Positions 8,183-17,384 of a DNA stretch of 64,000 bases are shown piece by piece. The stretch's first letter is position 1. Each line of letters begins with the position of its first letter. The stretch spans positions 8,594 through 72,593 of the forward strand of contig CAZFBE010000002.1 of assembly GCA_964517115.1 (NCBI GenBank). Reading direction: 5' to 3'. Below the pieces are notes generated by a model that worked only from the letters and a program-made list of their open reading frames with translations, was not told the DNA's origin and did not search any database. A program made the translations under genes and the position numbers. The DNA comes from UBA6624 sp964517115 [NCBI: uncultured bacterium]. GTDB lineage: Bacteria; UBP7; UBA6624.

Positions 8183-9302
8183 AATCTTTGAGAAGTTCTG
8201 ACAATGTTTGTCCACCCTCAGCTTTATCTCCAAACGTTTCACCTCTGGGTTTTTTTGATTCTTCTTTTGTAATCAAGGATAAAGAAAGTTTTTTATTTTC
8301 CTTGTCTACATTTTTAATTCTTGCTTCAACCTTTCCCCCAGCCTTTTCTTTAAAGTTTTCCGGGATTTCTGACTCATGAACAAATCCTTCTATTCCATTT
8401 TTTAAAGATACAAATAGACCAAATTTTGTTTTATTTGAAATTGTCCCACTTACCCAGGTTTCTTTTTCTAAGATTTCGCTATTCCAAGGGTTTTCCCTTG
8501 TCATGTTGTAACTAGTGTCTATTTGCATTTTTTCTTTATTTATCTTTGTTATCTTGACTTCAATTTCCTGACCTTCTTTGAAAATGTTTTTAAGATCTCC
8601 ACCCCCCCAGGTAGCTTCATTTCTGTGAAGAAATAAATTTGCTCCATTTGAATTAAGGATGATTCCGAAAGCCTTATTTTTTTGAGATAAAAATCTTTTA
8701 ATTTTTGCTTTCACTATTGAATTTTCTGGATTCGACAAGATGAATTGAGAAAACTGTTTATTCTTTTTTTCTTCAAGATAGGCGATTCTTGAAACTATTG
8801 CATCATTTTTTTTCATTTCTTTGACTAAAAACTTAACATTCCTCCCAATAAGTACGTCTAGGTTTCTAGGGGGGCTTTTTTCATAAAGAGATCGTGGCAT
8901 AAATAGCAACCTTCCATTGAGGTTAACCATCATTCCTACCTGTTGTTTGGTTTTGTTCAAAACAATTTTTTCAATCTTTCCAGAAAGGGGCTCTTTGTTT
9001 TTGAAGGAGTTTTCAAGCATTTTTGCAGATTCTTTTTCTACTATTCTTTTTCTACTTACAATAATTTTTTCTCGATTTGTTCTTATTATCTCTACTTTTA
9101 AAGATTCGCCTGTTTTAATGTTTTTTAAATCATCTCCAATTTGGTCTTTTGGAAGCCAAGCATCATTTTTTAAGCCGAGAGAAAGTATTATCCCGTTTTC
9201 GTCTTTTTGTACAACTTTTCCATTCCTCTCGTCTCCTTTTTGGGGGTTCTCAAAATCCAAAAAGTCTTTCTCTATGTTGTTTGTTTCTTTTTCAGAATTC
9301 AT
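8175..9302 (-). CDS. S1-repeat RNA-binding protein (RpsA-like)
   Basis: The product has about 375 residues from ATG 9302 (TTG at 9314 is the alternative). It contains four S1/OB-fold repeats at about 20-95, 105-180, 200-275 and 285-360. The last is the most typical (GLFVSLKNGIEGFVHESEI). S1 repeats bind single-stranded RNA. Ribosomal protein S1 in many bacteria has four to six such repeats, so this may be the cell's S1 or a related factor such as a Tex- or YhgF-independent S1 protein. It has a lysine-rich tail and an acidic end. It overlaps polA upstream and coaE downstream. The family call is safe; whether it is S1 itself is open. Confidence 0.75.
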   Translation of the reverse strand: MNSEKETNNIEKDFLDFENPQKGDERNGKVVQKDENGIILSLGLKNDAWLPKDQIGDDLKNIKTGESLKVEIIRTNREKIIVSRKRIVEKESAKMLENSFKNKEPLSGKIEKIVLNKTKQQVGMMVNLNGRLLFMPRSLYEKSPPRNLDVLIGRNVKFLVKEMKKNDAIVSRIAYLEEKKNKQFSQFILSNPENSIVKAKIKRFLSQKNKAFGIILNSNGANLFLHRNEATWGGGDLKNIFKEGQEIEVKITKINKEKMQIDTSYNMTRENPWNSEILEKETWVSGTISNKTKFGLFVSLKNGIEGFVHESEIPENFKEKAGGKVEARIKNVDKENKKLSLSLITKEESKKPRGETFGDKAEGGQTLSELLKDFE

Positions 9303-11757
9303 ATTTTTTTCCAATTTTTATACCAACCCTCAAAGGGACTTTCAATTCTAAAGCTTTTTCCATTGCTTTTTTTGCTTTTTCAACACTCCTTTCTAAAACA
9401 TTGTCAGATACATGAAATACGAGTTCATCATGTACCTGGAGAATTAGTTCAAATTCTTGATTTAAATTATGGAAAATTTTAACCATAGCTCTTTTTATAA
9501 GATCGGAACTTCCACCCTGAACACAGTTATTGACAGCTTGTCTTTCGGCTTGTTGTCTCATGAAACTATTTGGGCTGCCTAAACCTTCTACGTATCTTCT
9601 TCTGCCATCTAGCGTTTCTGTGTACAGGTTTTGGTTTGCTTTTTCTTTTGTTTCCTTTATCCAACTATAAACACCATTAAATTTTTCAAAATATTTCTTT
9701 ATTTCGTTTTTCGAGCGCTCAACAGATATTCCCAGCTGTTTCGATAATGCGCTTGCACCCATTCCGTAAATAATTCCAAAATTAATAATTTTTGCAATCC
9801 TTCTGTCATCTTGTGTTATTTCTTTCTTATCTTTTTTAAACATTAGAGAAGCTGTTTGAGAATGAACATCTTCGTCTTTGTTGAAAATTTCTATTAGCTT
9901 TTCATCTTCTGAAAGGTGTGCTAAAACTCTAAGGTCAATTTGTGAGTAGTCTATAGAAACTATTGAGAAGTTTTCTTTTGCCTCCACACAGCTGCGAATC
10001 ATTCTTCCTTCATTTGTTTTTATTGGGAGAACCTGGAAATTAGGATCTTTTGATGCCAGCCTCCCGCTTCTTGTTCCATATGGGTCGAAGTTTGGGTGTA
10101 TTCTTCCATTGTCTTTTTGGTGCTGTATAAAAGGCTTTATGTAAGATGAAAGGAGTTTATGCTTCTCCCTGTATTTGATAATTTCTTCTATTATTGGATG
10201 TTTTCCAAGAAGGCTATTCAATGCTTCTCTATTTGTACTTTTCCCATGTTTTGATTTCAGGTTTAATTTTTCAAAAAGGATTTCCCCAACCTGCTTCGGA
10301 CTTCTTGGGTTGAAGTTTGTTTCAGAGATTTTTTTCATTTTCGCCTCTATCTCCAAGCACTCAAGGTTGAATTTTTCCTCAAGTTTTTTCACTTCTTTTA
10401 CATTAATTGGAACACCTGTATTCTTCATTTTTTCAACTGCTAGAAGAAAAGGTTTTTCTATTTTTTTGTAGTAGTTTTTTATAGTTTTTTCTCCAATTTT
10501 TTTTTCTAAGATTTGTTGTAATTGTTTGAACTTGCTTATACACACTGAGGGATCTTCCGGAAATTGCTCATTAAAGATATTGTTCCATGTTTTTTGAATT
10601 GAGGGATTTTCTGAGTTTAGGAAAAAAGCATATGACTTTAGATCCAATGCATTTTCAAAATCAGAATGAAATATATTTATTTTTTTGTTGTAGAAATCAA
10701 ACCCAATGATTTCATGTTTGTTGTTGAGGTAATCTTTGATGTTTGTTTCTGTTGCAAAAAGACCTTCATCCTCTTTTGGTCCAAAAGTAATATTTTCAGT
10801 CTGACATATCCATGAATTTCCATATGGCATCAAGTGCACAAAAGAAGTTTTATCCAGTTCTGTCTTTATGTCCTCTGGCTCAAGTTTTTTAATCTCTATC
10901 TGTTTTTCTTCTTTTAAGACGAATGATGTCATGCCTAACTTTTTTAATATTTTTTGAGCAGGTTTATTAGAGAGGTTGAAGGGTTTTAAATTCCCAATTT
11001 GAATATCTAAATCATCATCCAGGGTTGCTAATTTTTTACAAAAATAAGCTGACTCTTTGTCGTTTTGAAGTTTCTTTTTTTGTGAGTCGGGAAGGTCCTG
11101 TAGATTCTTGTAAACGTCATCCAGATCTTTATATTTTTTCAATAGTATTTTTGCTGTTTTCTCACCTATTCCTTTGACTCCTTTTAGATTGTCTGAAGAA
11201 TCTCCGACAAGGCCTTTGAAGTCAGGTATTAAATCTGGATTAAATCCATATTCCTCAAAAAGAGTATTTTTTGTTATTAGCTTAATTTGTGAAATAGACC
11301 TTCCAGACCTGAGGATGGACACGCCTGGCTCCAGGGTTTGAAGTAGGTCTTTGTCGTTGCTGACGATGATGGGGTTTATTTTTTCTTTGAGTAGGCTTTT
11401 TGAAACTGATGCCAATACGTCATCTGCTTCATGTCCTGGAAATTCTATAGACTTTACATCAAGCTCTTTCAAAAAAAATTTGAAAAATTTTATTTGATTC
11501 AGAAGGTTTTCTGGAGTGTCAGGCCTCCCAGCTTTGTATTCTGGATACTCTTTTTTCCTCCATGTAGGAACAGATGAATCTAATGCAACGATTATTGTTT
11601 TTGGCTTGTATTTTTTATTGAGAGAATCTAAAGTTCTAACAAATCCAAAAAGTGCATTTGTAGGATCTCCTGCAGGAGATTGCATGTTTGGAGGGAGACT
11701 GTAAAAAGCCCTAAAGAGAAGATTTAAACCATCTATCAGTAAGGCTTTTTCACTCAA
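9292..11757 (-). CDS. polA: DNA polymerase I
   Basis: This 821-residue family A polymerase has an N-terminal 5' nuclease (about 1-290; ALLIDGLNLLFRAF, VSNDKDLLQ, KGLVGDSSDNLKGV). A shortened middle domain follows (about 300-430) in which the DxE, central Asp and YxxxD proofreading residues are not recognisable. The polymerase domain follows with motif A SIDYSQIDLRVLAHL, motif B RRIAKIINFGIIYG and motif C LQVHDELVFHV. Motif A has Asp where most relatives have Glu (E. coli E710). The start TTG directly follows the TAA of the upstream symporter gene (TAATTG). Role: primer removal and repair synthesis, probably without proofreading. Confidence 0.95.
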   Translation of the reverse strand: MSEKALLIDGLNLLFRAFYSLPPNMQSPAGDPTNALFGFVRTLDSLNKKYKPKTIIVALDSSVPTWRKKEYPEYKAGRPDTPENLLNQIKFFKFFLKELDVKSIEFPGHEADDVLASVSKSLLKEKINPIIVSNDKDLLQTLEPGVSILRSGRSISQIKLITKNTLFEEYGFNPDLIPDFKGLVGDSSDNLKGVKGIGEKTAKILLKKYKDLDDVYKNLQDLPDSQKKKLQNDKESAYFCKKLATLDDDLDIQIGNLKPFNLSNKPAQKILKKLGMTSFVLKEEKQIEIKKLEPEDIKTELDKTSFVHLMPYGNSWICQTENITFGPKEDEGLFATETNIKDYLNNKHEIIGFDFYNKKINIFHSDFENALDLKSYAFFLNSENPSIQKTWNNIFNEQFPEDPSVCISKFKQLQQILEKKIGEKTIKNYYKKIEKPFLLAVEKMKNTGVPINVKEVKKLEEKFNLECLEIEAKMKKISETNFNPRSPKQVGEILFEKLNLKSKHGKSTNREALNSLLGKHPIIEEIIKYREKHKLLSSYIKPFIQHQKDNGRIHPNFDPYGTRSGRLASKDPNFQVLPIKTNEGRMIRSCVEAKENFSIVSIDYSQIDLRVLAHLSEDEKLIEIFNKDEDVHSQTASLMFKKDKKEITQDDRRIAKIINFGIIYGMGASALSKQLGISVERSKNEIKKYFEKFNGVYSWIKETKEKANQNLYTETLDGRRRYVEGLGSPNSFMRQQAERQAVNNCVQGGSSDLIKRAMVKIFHNLNQEFELILQVHDELVFHVSDNVLERSVEKAKKAMEKALELKVPLRVGIKIGKKYEF

Positions 11758-13236
11758 TTATTTATATACCTTAAATTTTCCAGCTTTCAATTTTGTCCAG
11801 TATTCAGATAAGGCTTCCTTGACCTTTGGCGCTAGTATTATTCCACCGATTATGTTTGGAAAGGCCATTGAGAGTATCATGAGGTCTGAAAAATCAAGAA
11901 CATTTCCTAGTTTCATGACTGTTCCCAATACAACAAAAGCAAGGAACATTACCCTATAGGCCAATATTATTTGTTTACCTCTTCCAAACAGGTATGCCCA
12001 GGCTTTTTCTCCGTAATAGCTCCAGCTTATCATGGTTGAGTATGCGAAGAAGAAAATGCATATTGAAAGAATGGCTGGGAACCATGAGAATGTTGATTCA
12101 AATGCTTTTTGCGTCATGGCGACACCTTCTAAGCCCGGTACGTTATAAACACCGCTGACTATAAGTATTAGTGCTGTCATGGTACATATAACAACAGTGT
12201 CAATGAATGGACCAATCATTCCAACTATGCCTTCTCTAACAGGCTGGTCAGTTTTTGCTGCCGAGTGTGCAATTGCGGCAGAACCTATTCCAGCTTCATT
12301 TGAGAAAACAGCTCTCCTTATTCCCTGAACCATTACACCAATTATGCCACCGTATGCTGCATCAGGGCTGAATGCCTGTGTAAATATAAGATTTAAAGCA
12401 GGAATAACTTGATCGCCATTTTTAAATAAGACGATAATTCCAGCAACAAGGTACAAGCCACACATGAAGGGGATAATCTTTTCAGTCACTCGTCCAATTC
12501 TTTTTATTCCCCCTATGATTACCAAGCCAACAAGAAATGCCATGAAGAAGCCAAATCCCCATGATGCTACTTCAGAATCAGCAAGGGATGGCACTATTCC
12601 GCTTATTGCTTCAAATGTTTGATTTGCTTGAAACATGTTTCCTCCACCCAAAGATCCCCCTATGCAGAAAACCGCGAATACAACAGCAAGAATCTTTCCA
12701 AGAGTTTCAAGGCCCCTTTCCTTTAGACCTAAAGAAAGATAATACATAGGTCCTCCATGAACTGTGCCGTCTTTGTCTACTTTTCTGTAGAACTGAGCCA
12801 ATGTACACTCATGAAATTTGCTTGTCATTCCAAACAGGCCTAAAATTATCATCCAAAAAACTGCCCCAGGGCCTCCAACACCTACAGCAACTGCAACACC
12901 TGCTATATTTCCAAGTCCAACTGTCGCAGATAGTGCACTAGTGAGCGCCTGAAAATGGGAAATTTCTCCTGGATGTTTAGGGTCGTCATATTTTCCTGCA
13001 ATAACAGCTAGGGAATGTTTAAAACCTTTTAAGTTAATCCATTTGTGATAAAAGGTAAAAAATATTGCGCCCAGCATTAATACCCAAATAATTACAGGTA
13101 TGTTTGCAACTGGATAAAATAAAAACTCTGCCATTTTTGCAACAATGCCACCAAAAGATTCATCTATTCTTTCAGACAAACTTTGTTCTTCAAATAGTAG
13201 ATTTAAATTTGTAATATAACAAGCTAAATTATTCAT
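11758..13236 (-). CDS. Sodium:alanine/glycine symporter (AGCS family)
   Basis: This is a polytopic inner-membrane protein of 492 residues with about ten hydrophobic segments. AGCS signatures include HFQALTSALSATVGLGNIAGVA, HGGPMYYLSLGL, and the highly conserved FSNEAGIGSAAIAHSAAKTD. The family imports alanine, glycine or related small amino acids with Na+ (or H+). The ATG lies close to the divergent tRNA-Leu. polA begins immediately after its stop, so the two are probably co-transcribed. Confidence 0.93.
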   Translation of the reverse strand: MNNLACYITNLNLLFEEQSLSERIDESFGGIVAKMAEFLFYPVANIPVIIWVLMLGAIFFTFYHKWINLKGFKHSLAVIAGKYDDPKHPGEISHFQALTSALSATVGLGNIAGVAVAVGVGGPGAVFWMIILGLFGMTSKFHECTLAQFYRKVDKDGTVHGGPMYYLSLGLKERGLETLGKILAVVFAVFCIGGSLGGGNMFQANQTFEAISGIVPSLADSEVASWGFGFFMAFLVGLVIIGGIKRIGRVTEKIIPFMCGLYLVAGIIVLFKNGDQVIPALNLIFTQAFSPDAAYGGIIGVMVQGIRRAVFSNEAGIGSAAIAHSAAKTDQPVREGIVGMIGPFIDTVVICTMTALILIVSGVYNVPGLEGVAMTQKAFESTFSWFPAILSICIFFFAYSTMISWSYYGEKAWAYLFGRGKQIILAYRVMFLAFVVLGTVMKLGNVLDFSDLMILSMAFPNIIGGIILAPKVKEALSEYWTKLKAGKFKVYK

Positions 13237-13287
13237 AATACCCCCATTAATTCAAAATAAAAAATATGATAGGCTAAGTATACAACG

Positions 13288-13370
13288 GCCGGAGTGGCGG
13301 AATGGTAGACGCGCTTGCCTCAAAAGCAAGTGTCCAATAGGGCGTGAGGGTTCGAGTCCCTCCTCCGGCA
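13288..13370 (+). tRNA. tRNA-Leu (anticodon CAA)
   Basis: An 83-nt type II tRNA. The acceptor stem GCCGGAG pairs with CTCCGGC, with discriminator A. The anticodon stem CTTGC/GCAAG carries loop CTCAAAA, so the anticodon is CAA. It has a long variable arm and T-arm GAGGGTTCGAGTCCCTC. No CCA is encoded. Its last base touches the stop codon of the convergent biotinyl-protein gene. A TATGAT box at 13264-13269 may be its -10 element. Confidence 0.95.
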
Positions 13371-13904
13371 TTAGTTTTCAAGGATCATTAAAACCTGATC
13401 GCCTGAAACTCTTTCCCCTTCAACAACAAGGATTTCTTTGATTTTTCCTTTTGTGGTTGATGCAATTTCATTCTCCATTTTCATTGCTTGGAGAGTGCAC
13501 AAAACATCTCCCTCTTTGACTTTTTTATTTTCGTTTGTATTTATCGAAGATATTATTCCAGGAATAGGGCTTCTTATCTCAATGAGCCCTGCAGAACCGT
13601 CATCTTTTGCTCTTGTTAAAAATGAGTAACTCGTTTCTCTTTCAAGTTTAAATTTTGTTCCATCTAGAAGTAAATTAATTCTGATTCCGTCTCTAGAATA
13701 ATTTACTGGAAATCTTCTTTCTCCAATGATTATCCCAACAACACCCTGTTCCCTTCTTATTATCTCAAAGGGTATTTTTTCCTCTCCATTGAAAATTGCG
13801 GTATTTGTTCCAAAGTCCACAGAAACATCATGAACTTTTCCTTTAGAGTCTCTGATTTTTAGTTCCAACTTTCTTCTACGTCCTCGTTTCGATTTGAATT
13901 CCAA
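13371..13904 (-). CDS. Biotin carboxyl carrier protein of acyl-CoA carboxylase
   Basis: This 177-residue protein ends in a biotinyl domain with the biotin-accepting lysine in QAMKMENEI (about residue 146) and the usual proline/glycine hinge (SPIPGIISSI) before it. It carries carboxyl groups from the biotin carboxylase encoded just upstream (13859-15412) to the carboxyltransferase on the other strand (15840-17384). The ATG gives a 46-base overlap with the carboxylase gene. A TTG at 13868 gives a 10-base overlap resembling other junctions here and would remove a lysine/arginine-rich 12-residue leader. Confidence 0.88.
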   Translation of the reverse strand: MEFKSKRGRRRKLELKIRDSKGKVHDVSVDFGTNTAIFNGEEKIPFEIIRREQGVVGIIIGERRFPVNYSRDGIRINLLLDGTKFKLERETSYSFLTRAKDDGSAGLIEIRSPIPGIISSINTNENKKVKEGDVLCTLQAMKMENEIASTTKGKIKEILVVEGERVSGDQVLMILEN

Positions 13905-15412
13905 TCATTTCGATCTTCTGAATCCTGTTCTACATTTGGGTGGTTTTCTTCATCGGCTAATAATATAGCTGCAGCTAAGATAGATTCTTTATCTTCCTGT
14001 TCACTTGGTTCAGTTAACCTGCTTCCTTGATGTTCAACAAATCTTGTCCATATTTTTCCATTTCTAAAACTCTTATGAGCTAAGAGTCTTCTGTGGAATG
14101 GTGCTGTCGTGGTAAAGCCTCTTACTACCATTTCCCTAAGTGCTCGTTCCATTCTTGTTATTGCTTCTCTTCTCGTTCTTCCGTAAGAGATAACTTTTGC
14201 TATAAGGGAGTCATATATTGAAGGAACTGTATATCCCGGACACAAGTGTGTATCTACCCTTATGCCCGGACCTGCAGGAAGTATCAATTCTTCAACTGTT
14301 CCTGGAGTGGGTGCAAAGCCAAATCTTGGATCTTCTGCATTTATCCTGCATTCGATAGCATGGCCACTTCTCCTTACCTGTCTTTGAGAAAAAGGTATTC
14401 TCTCTTTCCCAGCTATCCTTATGCCAGCTCTTATTATGTCAATTCCGGTTATTTTTTCAGTTACAGGGTGTTCAACTTGAACACGTGTATTTACCTCTAT
14501 GAAGTAAAAGTTTTTACCATCAACAAGAAACTCAACGGTACATACTCCATGGTATTTTGCTGCCTTTGTTAAAGCTTTTGAGGAATCAATCATCCTCTTT
14601 CTCATCAGAGTCGAAACCGTAAGAGAGGGAGCTTCTTCAAGTAATTTTTGATGCCTCCTTTGTATGGAGCATTCTCTTTCGTATAGATGGATGAATCTTC
14701 CATGAGAATCTCTCATTGCCTGTATTTCTATGTGTCTTGGCTTTGATAAATATCTTTCTATAAAGCAGGAACCATCTCCAAAGGCAAGCTCAGCTTCAGA
14801 TTGTGCAGATTCAAAAGCATCTTTTAGATCTTTTAAGTTTTCTACAACCCTCATGCCTCTGCCTCCACCACCAGCAGCAGCTTTTATAAGTACAGGAAAT
14901 CCAATTTTTCTAGATACCTTTATGGCTGTTCTCACATCATTCACAACACCTTTTGATCCTGGGATTGTTGGTATTTTTAACTCTTTAGCTTTCTTTCTTC
15001 CCCAAACTTTATCACCTAATTTTTCCATTGCTTCAGAGTTTGGACCTATGAAAATAATATCTTCCTCTTCACATCTTTTTGCAAATTTAGCATTTTCTGA
15101 CAAGAATCCGTATCCTGGATGTATGGCTTCAACATTTGATTTTTTGGCAGCATCAATTATTTTTTCAATATCCAGATACGTTTCAGCTGCTGAGCCAGGG
15201 CCAAGATTAAAAACACTATCTGCAACTCTTGAAGGGAGGGAGTCTATATCTATTTCACTTGAGGCAATTACGCATCTTATCCCTAGTTCCCATCCTGCTC
15301 TTATTATGCGAAGTGCAATTTCTCCCCTGTTTGCAATTAACATGCTTTTGATCTTGCTTTTTTTAGCAGTTCTTTTTCTTGGGGTGATTCTTCTAAAAGC
15401 CATTGAAAACAT
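13859..15412 (-). CDS. Biotin carboxylase subunit of acyl-CoA (propionyl-CoA) carboxylase
   Basis: This ATP-grasp enzyme carboxylates biotin with bicarbonate. The 517-residue protein has LIANRGEIALRIIRA near the start, AIHPGYGFLSENAKFA, the ATP-binding loop KAAAGGGGRGMR, ERECSIQRRHQK and NTRVQVEHPVTE with catalytic residues. A basic N-terminal extension (SMAFRRITPRKRTAKK) and an acidic, asparagine-rich C-terminal tail lie outside the conserved core. Its neighbours are a biotinyl protein, an epimerase and a carboxyltransferase, which together point to propionyl-CoA rather than acetyl-CoA as substrate; this last step is inference. Confidence 0.92.
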   Translation of the reverse strand: MFSMAFRRITPRKRTAKKSKIKSMLIANRGEIALRIIRAGWELGIRCVIASSEIDIDSLPSRVADSVFNLGPGSAAETYLDIEKIIDAAKKSNVEAIHPGYGFLSENAKFAKRCEEEDIIFIGPNSEAMEKLGDKVWGRKKAKELKIPTIPGSKGVVNDVRTAIKVSRKIGFPVLIKAAAGGGGRGMRVVENLKDLKDAFESAQSEAELAFGDGSCFIERYLSKPRHIEIQAMRDSHGRFIHLYERECSIQRRHQKLLEEAPSLTVSTLMRKRMIDSSKALTKAAKYHGVCTVEFLVDGKNFYFIEVNTRVQVEHPVTEKITGIDIIRAGIRIAGKERIPFSQRQVRRSGHAIECRINAEDPRFGFAPTPGTVEELILPAGPGIRVDTHLCPGYTVPSIYDSLIAKVISYGRTRREAITRMERALREMVVRGFTTTAPFHRRLLAHKSFRNGKIWTRFVEHQGSRLTEPSEQEDKESILAAAILLADEENHPNVEQDSEDRNDWNSNRNEDVEESWN

Positions 15413-15456
15413 TCTAACTCTAAGAAAATGTTTATAAAGTTATAGAATTTTGAATT
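15413..15456. promoter_or_regulatory. Divergent promoter region between carboxylase and epimerase genes
   Basis: Only 44 bases separate the two start codons. The AT-rich sequence holds TATA-like boxes on both strands: TATAGAAT on the plus strand shortly before the epimerase ATG, and TATAAC/TATAAA on the minus strand. The biotin carboxylase/carrier pair and the epimerase/carboxyltransferase pair therefore probably share one control region, which would coordinate one enzyme made from two operons. No operator repeat is evident. Confidence 0.4.
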
Positions 15457-15843
15457 ATGAAAATTGCCCATTTAGGCATCGTTGTAAAAAGTCTTGACAA
15501 ATCCTTGCCTTTGTGGCTAGGGGTTCTCAAAGGGGATCTTTCTTACAGGAAGAAATATAAGAGGGAGAATGTAGAGATAGCTATGTTGAAAATTGGGAAA
15601 TTGAATATTGAATTACTCGAACCTGTTGGGGAAGGAACATTAAAAAAGTTTTTACTTAAGAGGGGGGAGGGTTTTCATCATATTGCTTTTAAAGTTGAAA
15701 ATTTAGATGAAATGGAAAAAAAATTCAACTCAATAGGAATTGAAACAATAGAATCTTCAAGACAGGATGGTGTTGGTGGAGGAGGGGCATTATTTTTTAA
15801 CCCCAAATTCACAATGGGGATATTGATGGAAATAATAAAATGA
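15457..15843 (+). CDS. mce: Methylmalonyl-CoA epimerase
   Basis: This 128-residue protein of the glyoxalase/VOC fold has paired beta-alpha-beta units: AHLGIVVKSLDKSL at the start with a metal-binding His, then IELLEPVGEGT, and GFHHIAFKVENLDEM with the second His. It converts (S)- to (R)-methylmalonyl-CoA, linking propionyl-CoA carboxylase to methylmalonyl-CoA mutase, which is not in this window. The stop overlaps the carboxyltransferase ATG by four bases (ATGA), supporting a shared pathway. Confidence 0.92.
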   Translation: MKIAHLGIVVKSLDKSLPLWLGVLKGDLSYRKKYKRENVEIAMLKIGKLNIELLEPVGEGTLKKFLLKRGEGFHHIAFKVENLDEMEKKFNSIGIETIESSRQDGVGGGGALFFNPKFTMGILMEIIK

Positions 15844-17384
15844 AAAAAAGAATTGAAAAACTAAGAGGCCTAATTGCAAAAGCGAAGCTTGGTGGCGGAA
15901 AAGAAGCAATTGAAAAACAGCATAAAAAAGGGAAGTTGACCGCTAGAGAAAGACTTGAGGTTTTGCTTGATGACGGATCTTTTAGAGAGTTGGGAATTTT
16001 CATAAAATCTTCTCCTTTGCCCATAGGGGAAAAGAAAGAATTCCTCGGAGACGGCTTGGTGGCTGGATTCGGAAAGATAAATGGCAGGAGGGTTCTTGTT
16101 TATAGTCAAGATTTCACAGTTATGGGAGGTTCTTTGGGGGAAAGGCATGCTGAAAAGATAGTTAAAATCATTCAAACTGGAAGAAAGGTTGGCGTTCCTG
16201 TTATTGCAATACAGGATTCTGGTGGGGCGAGAATACAGGAAGGGGTTGTCTCTCTGGCTGGTTATGCAAGCATTTTTAGAGAAAACACTCTTTCAAGTGG
16301 TGTTGTTCCTCAGATTGCTTGCATTTTAGGGCCGTGTGCTGGCGGTGCAGTTTATTCTCCTGGTCTTATGGATTTTGTTTTTATGACAAAAGGTACCAGT
16401 CATATGTTCTTAACTGGACCAGATGTAATAAAGACGGTTTTGCATGAAGACGTTACTTTTGAGGATCTTGGGGGAGCTTCTGTGCACACTCAAAAGAGTG
16501 GTGTTTCTCATTTTGTTTCAGAAAATGAAGTTGAATGTTTGAAATCCGTAAGAGATTTATTAGATTACATTCCTGCCAACAATAAAGTTTCTCAATTGAA
16601 AAAAGAGTCAGATTCTCATAATGTTCAAAGAAGAGAGGGGAAGTTAAGAGAGATAATCCCTGATAGTTCAGACAAGCCCTATGACATGAAGGAGATTCTT
16701 GATTTGGTTCTGGATGGTGATTCATTTTTTGAAATCCAGTCTTCTTGGGCTAAAAATATAGTTATTGGCTTTGGAAGACTTGATGGAAATGTTGTTGGAA
16801 TAATTGCAAATCAGCCTAATGTTTTAGCGGGATGCCTTGATTCAGATTCTTGCAACAAGGCAGCTAGGTTTATTAGATTTTGTGATGCTTTTAACATTCC
16901 GATTGTTTCCTTTGTTGATGTTCCTGGATTCCTTCCTGGAAAAGACCAGGAGCATAGAGGGATCATTAGGCATGGAGCAAAACTTCTACATGCCTACTCC
17001 GAATCAACTGTACCTCTTCTAACAGTTGTCACAAGGAAAGCCTATGGAGGTGCTTATTGTGTTATGGCACCAAAACAACTAGGTGCCGATTTGAATCTTG
17101 CTTGGCCTTCGGCTGAGTTTGCTGTTATGGGTGCTGAGGGTGCGATAAATATCATTTTTAGAAAAGATATAAGTGAAGCAAAGGATAAAGAGAAAAAGAG
17201 AGAAGATTTAATTTCAAATTACGAGACAAATATAGCAACTCCCTATATTGCTGCTGAAAGAGGGTATGTTGATGAGGTTATTGACCCAATAGATACGAGA
17301 CCTAAGTTAATTGAAGGCTTGAGATTTTATAAATCTAAAAGAGAGAATCTTCCTTCTAGAAAGCATGGGAATATACCACTCTGA
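15840..17384 (+). CDS. Propionyl-CoA carboxylase carboxyltransferase (beta) subunit
   Basis: This 514-residue crotonase-superfamily carboxyltransferase has GKLTARERLEVLLDDGSF at the N-terminus and the two oxyanion-hole regions QDSGGARIQEGV and VDVPGFLPGKDQE. It also has RKAYGGAYCVMAPK and PSAEFAVMGAEGA near the C-terminus. It moves the carboxyl group from biotin to the acyl-CoA. Pairing with the epimerase and the oppositely oriented biotin carboxylase/carrier genes makes propionyl-CoA the likely substrate; methylcrotonyl-CoA or a broad acyl range are alternatives. Confidence 0.92.
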   Translation: MKKRIEKLRGLIAKAKLGGGKEAIEKQHKKGKLTARERLEVLLDDGSFRELGIFIKSSPLPIGEKKEFLGDGLVAGFGKINGRRVLVYSQDFTVMGGSLGERHAEKIVKIIQTGRKVGVPVIAIQDSGGARIQEGVVSLAGYASIFRENTLSSGVVPQIACILGPCAGGAVYSPGLMDFVFMTKGTSHMFLTGPDVIKTVLHEDVTFEDLGGASVHTQKSGVSHFVSENEVECLKSVRDLLDYIPANNKVSQLKKESDSHNVQRREGKLREIIPDSSDKPYDMKEILDLVLDGDSFFEIQSSWAKNIVIGFGRLDGNVVGIIANQPNVLAGCLDSDSCNKAARFIRFCDAFNIPIVSFVDVPGFLPGKDQEHRGIIRHGAKLLHAYSESTVPLLTVVTRKAYGGAYCVMAPKQLGADLNLAWPSAEFAVMGAEGAINIIFRKDISEAKDKEKKREDLISNYETNIATPYIAAERGYVDEVIDPIDTRPKLIEGLRFYKSKRENLPSRKHGNIPL

